A stretch of 64,000 bases of DNA from Cryptomeria japonica (lineage: Eukaryota > Streptophyta > Pinopsida > Cupressales > Cupressaceae), in assembly GCF_030272615.1 (NCBI RefSeq), contig NC_081412.1, positions 144,256,247-144,320,246 of the forward strand, in the 5' to 3' direction. The notes under the pieces are model-generated. The model was not told the origin of the DNA, searched no databases, and worked only from the letters and a program-made list of their open reading frames with translations. How positions within the stretch are numbered: position 1 is the first letter of the stretch; each line of letters opens with the position of its first letter. The translations under genes and the position numbers were made by a program. Positions 57,531 through 64,000 of this stretch are shown here, one piece after another.

Positions 57531-58860
57531 TCTCCTCAACATTGAGAAGGCTGAGAAGACTGGCGAGAAAGAAGTACTGGCGATCATCCGCACTCAGACG
57601 AAAAAGGCCACTTATCCCGACCCCCATATGGAGAAAGAGAGATTACGGGAGGCAAAGGTCAATATTGAACATGAGATGACGGTTGAATGACGGAACAACG
57701 AGGTGGTGAGTATATCATCTCGTACGGAAGCTGAAAATAACATCATTGGGCAAGTACTGCAGATGGAAGTACCTATAAGGGTAAAGGACCTTCTAGAGAC
57801 AATGCCACAGTTAAGAACCGCCATTTTTAGTTCCATACAAACCACTGCGCAGGCACCTTTGCGTGCCACACGGGCGGAAGTTTCGGTCAGCCCCTCACTT
57901 GACCCAATGTTGTTGGCCTTAAATAGTGGTCAACATCCTGCTGTAGTAGAGATGGGAATTCTCGAGGCTATCCTCAAGGACACAATCGTGGATGGAGGTT
58001 TGGGGGTGAATGTACTGCCAGAGGATACGTGGAAGAAGTTGGGGAAGCCAACACTATGGCCACCCACGTTCAACTTGGTAGGTGCAGACCAGCACGACAT
58101 CAAGCCACTTGACATCTTGATGGCCCAACCGGTCACCATCGGCACGCAACCCTTCATACTAGATTTTGTGGTAATCCCACTCAAGAAGAAGGGGTACGAC
58201 GCCATCTTAGGTAGAGGGTGGCTGGTTACAGCAAAGGTGAACCACGACTGGAAAAAGAACACCCTTTCTATGGAGAAAAGGGGGCGGAAGTACACCATTG
58301 ATCTGGGGACCCATGGGACCTGACATAATCTTCGGAATAGGAGGGTGAAGGAAAAGGCGACCTGAGGGACGAAGGACGGGGCTACAGGGAGCCCAACGAC
58401 GAAGGGATTCTCAAACTAGGAGAGTGCTCCGAGGATGAGACAGGGTCATTGAACGGGCTCTTCCACTGGCAGATGGAGGATTACGAAATGTTCCAAAGCT
58501 ACAGGCTCGAAGTAGAGGAACTAGAGTAAACAACAAAGGAGGTGTACCTGCCAGAATACAAAGAATATTGGAAGGGAGACACCCCAAACCTCGGTGACGT
58601 AGATAATCCCAAGATCATTGGCAACAATTGGAACTCTGTGTGGAAGGCCGCAGCCTTCAAAATCTTTATTATTCTTCTTCTTCTTATGTACGGGAAGGAG
58701 ACCGTGGTCCCTGTAGAATTTGTGGTTCCAGGTTTTCGGATGGCCATTGGAAATAGACTTGCCACCAACGGGTCCAAATTGAAACCCTACCACGAGAAGC
58801 GCGCAGGGGACCCGAGGATGGAACCCGATAGGATGGAAGGGGACCTGAGAGGTTGAGCAG
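57531..58860 (+). pseudogene. E2 protease and integrase-tail remnant
   Basis: The protease motif is DGGLG where E1 has DGGSG, so the active site is probably lost; ILGRGWL follows. The 206-codon open piece (57703-58323) ends at TGA. After stops, the fused tail AAAFKIFIILLLLMYGKE and KLKPYHEKRAGDPR matches E1, confirming the shared deletion. Confidence 0.8.
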
Positions 58861-59039
58861 GTGACTCGAGAGGCACGAGACCAAAGCGGGAGACTCTCGG
58901 GCGAGGCAAACCGAGAAAGGGCGATCCCAGAGGCACGAAACCCGAGCCGAATCTGGACACTTAGCCAAAAAAAAAAAACGTACGATCGTACGGGTCTGTA
59001 TGACAATTGACCATACAGTCAATTTAAAAATAAAAATAA

Positions 59040-59500
59040 AATTAAAAAACGAAGATGCCACAGTGGGACCACCGTGCGGTGGCAACACCGACGGTGGACC
59101 ACCGTGTGGTGGATACCTGCCCATGCAAAGAATAAGACACGCAGCCGCACACACACGCAGCCACTCCGTCGTTGGTGGTCCACTGTACGGTTGGACTGCA
59201 TTGGGCGTGCGGAAGGAGGACCGTACGGTGTGCACAGTTGAGCATGTTGTCCATACGCTGGAGGTGTGTCCGTACGACTGAACGGGTCCGTACGGATGGG
59301 GAAAAAAAAGAAGAAAAAAAAAGAAGAAAGCCACGGTGGAACCACAGTACGGTAGCACCACCGTGCGGTAGCAACATCAACGGTGGCAACACTGGCGGTG
59401 GGACCACCGGCGGTGGAACCATTGTATGGTAGCACCACCGTGCGGTGGCACCACCAGCAGTGGAACCACCGTACAGTGGAAACCACCGCTGCCACAAGGA
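59040..59500 (+). repeat. E2 CCACC/GGTGG hairpin array
   Basis: CCACCGTGCGGTGG, ACCACCGTGTGGTGG, CACCGGCGGTGG and similar units, looser than in E1 and interrupted at 59120-59330. Confidence 0.8.
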
Positions 59501-59581
59501 ATAAAGGCACGGAGCGCAGAGACATAAAACGCAAACATAATATGACAACATAACATAATGATTATTCCCGGCAACAAATCC

Positions 59582-60523
59582 AAGTTCTGTTCCTGTCGCA
59601 ATTGGAGTAAGATTATTGGTTTGACTAATATCCGTTTATAACCTGAACTTCCTATCATTATTTCCTCTTGTTCTGTCATTTGCGAGTTCCTGTAATTCTG
59701 TTGACAAGGCTGCCATCAGATTGTTTCAAATACTGTACCTATTTTTGGTAGGTTATTTTTGAATCCAACATTATTGAACAAGCTACAAAATTATTAACCA
59801 ATGAAGATTTTTCATAGGTATTGGTTATTTTGTGTTGAATTTAAGGTACTAGAAGAGGTTGGTCTTCTTCAAATTGAGTAGGGGCTAATGTTTAATAACG
59901 TTAACATAAGCTTTAATAAACATTAGCAATCGCCCATGCATTTTCGTACACATCTTCTAATGTCAGCTTTCGTACATCTTACCTATTGACAAGCTGTAAT
60001 AAACATCTTCAAATTGAGTAGGGGCTAAACTTTAATAACATTAACATAAACTTTAATAAACATTAGCAATCGCCCATGAAATTCGTACAAATCTTCTAAT
60101 GTCAGCTTTCTTATATCTTACCTATTGATAAGCCATTATCTGATGCATTTATTTTAGATGAAAAATCAACATTTTTTTTGAACCCGAAGGCCTCACCCTG
60201 GTCATGCACTTTACAAATTATCTTTGAATTTCAACTATTTCGTTAACAAATTTCAAAGTTAGCCCATATCATTTTGTCCACCTTTTTTACCATGCTTGTG
60301 CACTTTCACATGTTCTCTCTATTATTTAAGATATTCCAATGTATATCATTGGCAAAAGTCAATTTTCAAACATCAGTAATTGCTTATTATTTATATCACA
60401 TTATATGATCCTTGTCCATATCAAGTTAAATATTGTTCCTTCTTTGAAATGCTTAGAAATTATGTTTCATTATATAATCCTTGTCCACATCAAGTTAAAT
60501 ATTGCTCCTTTTTTAAATTGCAG
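59582..60523. other. Non-element stretch with two tandem duplications
   Basis: 59582-59770 may be the rest of J's LTR. A 140-bp unit is duplicated at 59867-60006 and 60007-60138 (AAATTGAGTAGGGGCTAA...). A unit of about 71 bp is duplicated at 60391-60530 (ATCCTTGTCCA.ATCAAG). No coding region is evident before 60524. Confidence 0.6.
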
Positions 60524-60587
60524 GGATATATCTGGAGTCAAAATGAAGAGGGAATATCAAGAGTTCATTAAAGCGAATACATCATAG
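60524..60587 (+). CDS. Candidate terminal exon (DISGVKMKREYQEFIKANTS)
   Basis: A polypyrimidine tract and TTTTTTAAATTGCAG precede a short open piece ending in TAG. AATAAA follows at 60590-60595. The peptide is polar and looks like a conserved C-terminus, but I cannot name the gene, and no matching upstream exon is visible in the window. If real, the preceding intron would contain much of this window. It may be accidental. Confidence 0.25.
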
Positions 60588-60595
60588 GAAATAAA

Positions 60596-61359
60596 TAGAA
60601 AATATTTTTAATGTGCTCTGAATGAAATCATTCTTTTTTACATATTCTTGAAAACGAGATGTATTTTAAAATGTTACACAAAGGAATAAGAATTTTCCAA
60701 ATGTATTTTCATTTTACAACCTGATGTCTGATTTGATGTCTCAAATGTAGCATTTCTAACTTCTTTTCGTTCTTGGAATAGTCAATTCATCCACTATCCA
60801 TGTCACTTGTTTGGGCTGTTAAACATTCCCTTACAACAGTTTTATAAAAAAGCAATGCTTATAAAGCCAAAAACACTAAACAGTGTTTAATCTATGTTTT
60901 TCACATGATGTACGAATCAAGGACTCAGACATGCCAAGTACCCAGCGAGAAAATCGTCAAAAACTCTTCCAAATAACTCTGCGAGTTAACTTTGGAAAAA
61001 CTTGCCGCTTGCTGAGTCTGCTAACTATGCTTACAATAATGTATACATAACAAAGTTCAACTGTAAACATGTGTTACTTATATTTTAATTGCTGGAATTG
61101 TCACTTGTATTATATCTTATCAATTTTACAATTGGTAATTCAAAACAAGAGCGGAGCAGCTTTAGTCCCTGCCACAAACTGCAAAGGCAGTTTTTTGACG
61201 AGTCGGAATCATATTAAGCACGCTTTCAGCAATTGAGAAAGCCATGATACAAACATAGGTTATGTGCCTTTTTGTGATATGTATAATGTGCTCTTTGCAA
61301 TAAAACATTGAGGCTTCTGTTTTAAATTTATCACGCATAAAATCATGAAAATACAGTAG
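60596..61359. other. AT-rich stretch, no feature seen
   Basis: Possible 3' flank of the exon candidate; no ORF, repeat pair or element end recognised. Confidence 0.4.
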
Positions 61360-61364
61360 CAAAC

Positions 61365-61861
61365 TGTTGATGATTTATAGCTTCAGTCGGATAAAATTAA
61401 ATGTTAAATTGGCCTTAAGGCCTTCAACATTTAATAATATATATCATTATGTTATTTATTATTATTATTGTTAAATTGATTAGATAATAATAATTATTAC
61501 TATATTTAATTAATAACATTATTATGTAACTAAGTAAATATAACATAAATAACATTAATATTAATATAAATCTATTAAATAAATTCATGAAGCAAGTCTT
61601 ATTAAATCCGTGTTATTAAAGGTAATGTGGAGGGGCACAAATGGCCCCGTGGTCCCACATAGGGTCGTGACCCTATGTGGCCCCACGGAGTCATTCAAAT
61701 ACCCGTGGGTATCCACATGGATGAGGATAAGTAGAAAGGGATCAAAAGCGGAGGGCAGTGAGGACAGCGCAGGACAGTGCATGGTACAAAGTACTGCGAC
61801 TGCGACAACAACACTAAACCTGCAGACCAATAAGACATTATCACAGGAGTAAAAATCAACA
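61365..61861 (+). repeat. T 5' LTR
   Basis: 497 bp, TGTTGATGATTTATAGC...AAATCAACA. It contains a strong hairpin, CCACATAGGG-TCGTGA-CCCTATGTGG, at 61655-61680. Confidence 0.9.
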
Positions 61862-61874
61862 TGGTATCAGAGCC
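61862..61874 (+). other. T primer-binding site (tRNA-iMet)
   Basis: TGGTATCAGAGCC, the exact plant initiator-Met primer site. Confidence 0.88.
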
Positions 61875-61947
61875 AAGTTTCCTTCTATAAAGCCTAACCG
61901 TCTGAAGGAAGATCCGATTAAGATCCGATTGATATCTCCTTGAAAGT

Positions 61948-62769
61948 TTGTATTTTAAAATGACGAATGGAATCAGATTCGAAGACAGACTTGAAGGTGC
62001 CTCAAACTATGATTCATGGAAACTACGAATGATGTTGGTACTAAGGAAGAATGAGTTAAAAACAATAATAGAGAATCCTTCTAAACCTGATGGAAAAGAC
62101 GAACAGAGTCAGTGGGAAAAGAACAATATTAAAGCAATGGAGTTAAAAGTAGATGGAGTAAAGAGTCATCTACTACCTATCATTACAAGGTTAGATTCTG
62201 CATATGACATGTTCAAAGCCTTGAAAGACATGTTTGAGATTAACAACACGAGCAGAATCCTCACACTTAAAAATCAACTTTCTAATATTAAAATGAGTAA
62301 AGAAGAGACTATCACTTAATATTTTATGAGGATAACAGAATTAAGGAACCAACTCTCATCAATTGGTCACATTTATGATAATAAGGAGCTAACTATGATA
62401 ACTCTAAATGGGCTCCCTATCTCATGGGAAAACTTTAGACAAGGAGTTAGTGCTCGATCCAAAGTTCCCAAATTTGATAGACTAAAAGTTGACTGCATTC
62501 AAGAAGAGTGTAACCTAATATCAAGAGGAATCACGAAACCCATTGATGAAGATGTTCAAGTTCTAGTCTCTAGTTTGAAAAGGAAAAAGGACAAAAAGAC
62601 ATATGATAATCGATCATTCAAGAAGCCTAGAGACTTCCCTAAAGTACAATGTTTCATATGTGACGAATATGGCCACATTGCAAGAACTTGTCCTCTAAAA
62701 CTTAAACTACAAGCTTCCCTTGCTGAAGTCAGAAATTCAGAAGTATGTTTAGAAAAATATGTTCTCTAG
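61948..62769 (+). pseudogene. T gag (copia type) with one in-frame stop
   Basis: 273 codons in one frame, broken only by TAA at 62317-62319 between KEETIT and YFMRITEL. The N-terminal part (FEDRLEGASNYDSWKLRMMLVL) and middle (LKDMFEINNTSRILTLKNQL) are the usual copia gag domains. One CCHC knuckle, CFICDEYGHIARTC, lies near the end. Length and order are normal for copia gag. It stops soon after the knuckle, where protease would begin in an autonomous element. Confidence 0.85.
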
Positions 62770-62907
62770 AAGAAACTCAAGATACCTTGTGATTGAGAGG
62801 GAGCTTACTAATGAAGATTGAGCACTATTGAGGTCAAATTGTAAATGATTTCCACTTTTATTTTTTGAGGTTATTGGAAGGTGACGATCTTACAATAACT
62901 CAAGATT

Positions 62908-63101
62908 GTGGATAGAATTGCCGACAGAGGCAATCCACGTAAGAGCTTGTGGATAGAATCGCCGATTGAGGCAATCCACGTGAGAGCTCATGGATAGAAT
63001 CGCCGACTGAGGCATCCACACAAGAGCTTGTGGATAGAATCGCCAACAGAGGCAATCCACTCAAGAGTTTGTGAATAGAATCGCCGACAGAGGCAATTCA
63101 C
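62908..63101 (+). repeat. Five tandem 41-bp units, each a potential hairpin
   Basis: Units start at 62908, 62949, 62990, 63030 and 63071. Each has GTGGAT...ATCCAC around AGAATCGCCGACAGAGGCA. The fifth has GTGAAT...ATTCAC, changed on both sides. Located between gag and the purine tract. Confidence 0.92.
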
Positions 63102-63179
63102 ATCTTGAAACTATGGTCCCAAGATAAGCATCATACGATTTATGAATATTGCTCCCAATATCTTTTATCCTCCCTAGCT

Positions 63180-63188
63180 AAGAGGGAG
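63180..63188 (+). other. T polypurine tract
   Basis: AAGAGGGAG directly before the 3' LTR, identical to that of H. Confidence 0.8.
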
Positions 63189-63847
63189 TGTTGATGATTT
63201 ATAGCTTCAGTCGGATAAAATTAAATGATAAATTGACCTTAAGGCCTTCAACATTTAATAATATATATCATTAAGTTATTTATTATTATTATTGTTAAAT
63301 TGATTAGATAATAATAATTATTATTATATTGTACAACCTGAGTTGGCCTAGTGGTGGAGAACTTGTGCTCTTGAAAGAGAGGTCACAAGTTCAAATCCCA
63401 TAAGGGGGTAGGGTATGTACACTTTATCGGCTTCAACCCATTATCTATCAAAAAAAAAAATTATTACTATATTTAATTAATAACATTATTATGTAACTAA
63501 GTAAATATAACATAAATAACATTAATATTAATATAAATTTATTAAGTAAATTCATGAAGCAAGTCTTATTAAATCCGTGTTATTAAAGGTAATGTGGAGG
63601 GGCACGAATGGCCCCGTGGTCCCACATAGGGTCGTGACCCTATGTGGTCCCACAGAGTCATTCAAATACCCCTGGGTATCCACATGGATGAGGACAAGTA
63701 GAAAGGGAACAAAAGCGGAGGACAGTGAGGACAGAGGAGGACAGTGAGGACAGTGCAGGACAGTGTAGGGTACAAAGTACTGCGACTGCGACAACAACAC
63801 TAAACCTGCAGACCAATAAGACATTATCACAGGAGTAAAAATCAACA
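63189..63847 (+). repeat. T 3' LTR, interrupted by a SINE
   Basis: Similar to the 5' LTR but with a SINE (63331-63460) and an expanded GGACAGTGAGGACAG stretch near 63720-63760. Confidence 0.9.
63331..63460 (+). mobile_element. tRNA-derived SINE
   Basis: A box TGGCCTAGTGG (63344-63354) and B box AGTTCAAATCC (63388-63398), then a tRNA-unrelated part and an A10 tail. Flanked by a 13-bp duplication with one mismatch (63318-63330 and 63461-63473). The 5' LTR of T has the empty site. Confidence 0.9.
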
Positions 63848-64000
63848 CAAACAATCATTAAATACATGCATTGGTATGGTAGAAGTGAGTTAAAAATTCT
63901 CCTTCTCCCTTGGCTATGCATTCTTTGAACTCTAAATAATCTACAATTCGAAGGAGAAAATATATGAATATACCTGCCAAAACCAATGATGTAATTTGAA

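Larger units (their letters stand above)
55027..59576 (+). mobile_element. E2: degenerate relative of E1 with inverted right terminus
   Basis: 5' LTR 55027-55345, then an Asp-type primer site, leader ORF, gag, zinc knuckles, protease and the same integrase-tail remnant as E1, then a CCACC/GGTGG hairpin region. Instead of a 3' LTR the right end (59533-59576) is an inverted copy of the first 44 bp of the LTR (43 of 44 match). The flanks AACCC (55022-55026) and AATCC (59577-59581) match 4/5. The frame is broken by stops and shifts. Confidence 0.82.
61365..63847 (+). mobile_element. T: gag-only Copia-type element
   Basis: LTRs 61365-61861 and 63189-63847, perfect target duplication CAAAC (61360-61364 and 63848-63852), initiator-Met primer site, gag, purine tract. 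The interior is just 1.33 kb. No protease, integrase or RT. This matches the described terminal-repeat-with-gag class of non-autonomous elements. Confidence 0.9.

Noticed and set aside
62908-63101. Regularly spaced direct repeats resembling a CRISPR array
   Set aside because: The context is a plant retrotransposon. Units are contiguous 41-bp tandem repeats without unique spacers, and no cas-like genes are present.
63331-63460. Functional tRNA gene
   Set aside because: A and B boxes are present, but there is no tRNA fold through the 3' half, a poly(A) tail follows, and target duplications flank it: a SINE.

Overview
The window looks like intergenic or intronic DNA of a seed plant with a very large, repeat-packed genome. 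Plant-type signs are LTR retrotransposons primed by initiator-Met tRNA (TGGTATCAGAGC) or Asp tRNA (TGGCGCCGTTGCCG), a chromodomain Gypsy element, hAT-type insertions with 8-bp target duplications, and a tRNA-derived SINE. A conifer-like genome is my guess from the depth of nesting and the many non-autonomous long-LTR elements; the sequence alone does not prove it. I see no complete cellular gene, rRNA or functional tRNA gene. One possible terminal exon lies at 60524-60587.

Layout. 1-1701: 3' part of a long repeat unit I call family F (copy i). 1702-3952 and 9738-11239: old decayed sequence split by E1 (3953-9732), an intact non-autonomous Gypsy element with two identical 277-bp LTRs and one 1112-codon gag-protease ORF. 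11240-49471: a minus-strand F unit (copy ii, about 5.0 kb of own sequence) swollen by insertions: element A (11514-16462), a Copia-type element H (17886-39823) and element C (40555-46885). H carries F copy iii (20540-39319). Copy iii in turn contains a minus-strand element U (23360-31192, itself hit by an hAT at 29701-31060) and F copy iv (31326-38817). Copy iv contains a 2.87-kb palindrome of two inverted LTRs (32870-35740) and a solo LTR (36417-37870). 49472-55026: a decayed chromovirus J, with a 598-bp hAT insertion exactly inside its pol frame. 55027-59576: E2, an older degenerate relative of E1 whose right end is an inverted copy of its LTR start. 59582-61364: no clear element. 61365-63847: a gag-only Copia element (T) with a SINE in its 3' LTR.

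How it fits together. Almost every element here lacks its own reverse transcriptase; only J has RT, RNase H and integrase, and it is full of stops. E1 has identical LTRs, so it moved very recently and must have used another element's enzymes. E1 and E2 share the same gag-protease-to-integrase-tail fusion, which defines a gag-protease-only lineage. U and F copy ii both carry decayed frames for one unrecognised protein family, and C carries a second unrecognised frame of about 784 codons. These are the best candidates for undescribed retrotransposon-carried proteins. Several non-coding parts look selected for RNA or DNA structure: the CCACC/GGTGG arrays of E1 and E2, the 41-bp hairpin array of T, the four-hairpin ladder of the solo LTR, and a telo-box palindrome upstream of the TATA box in each F unit.
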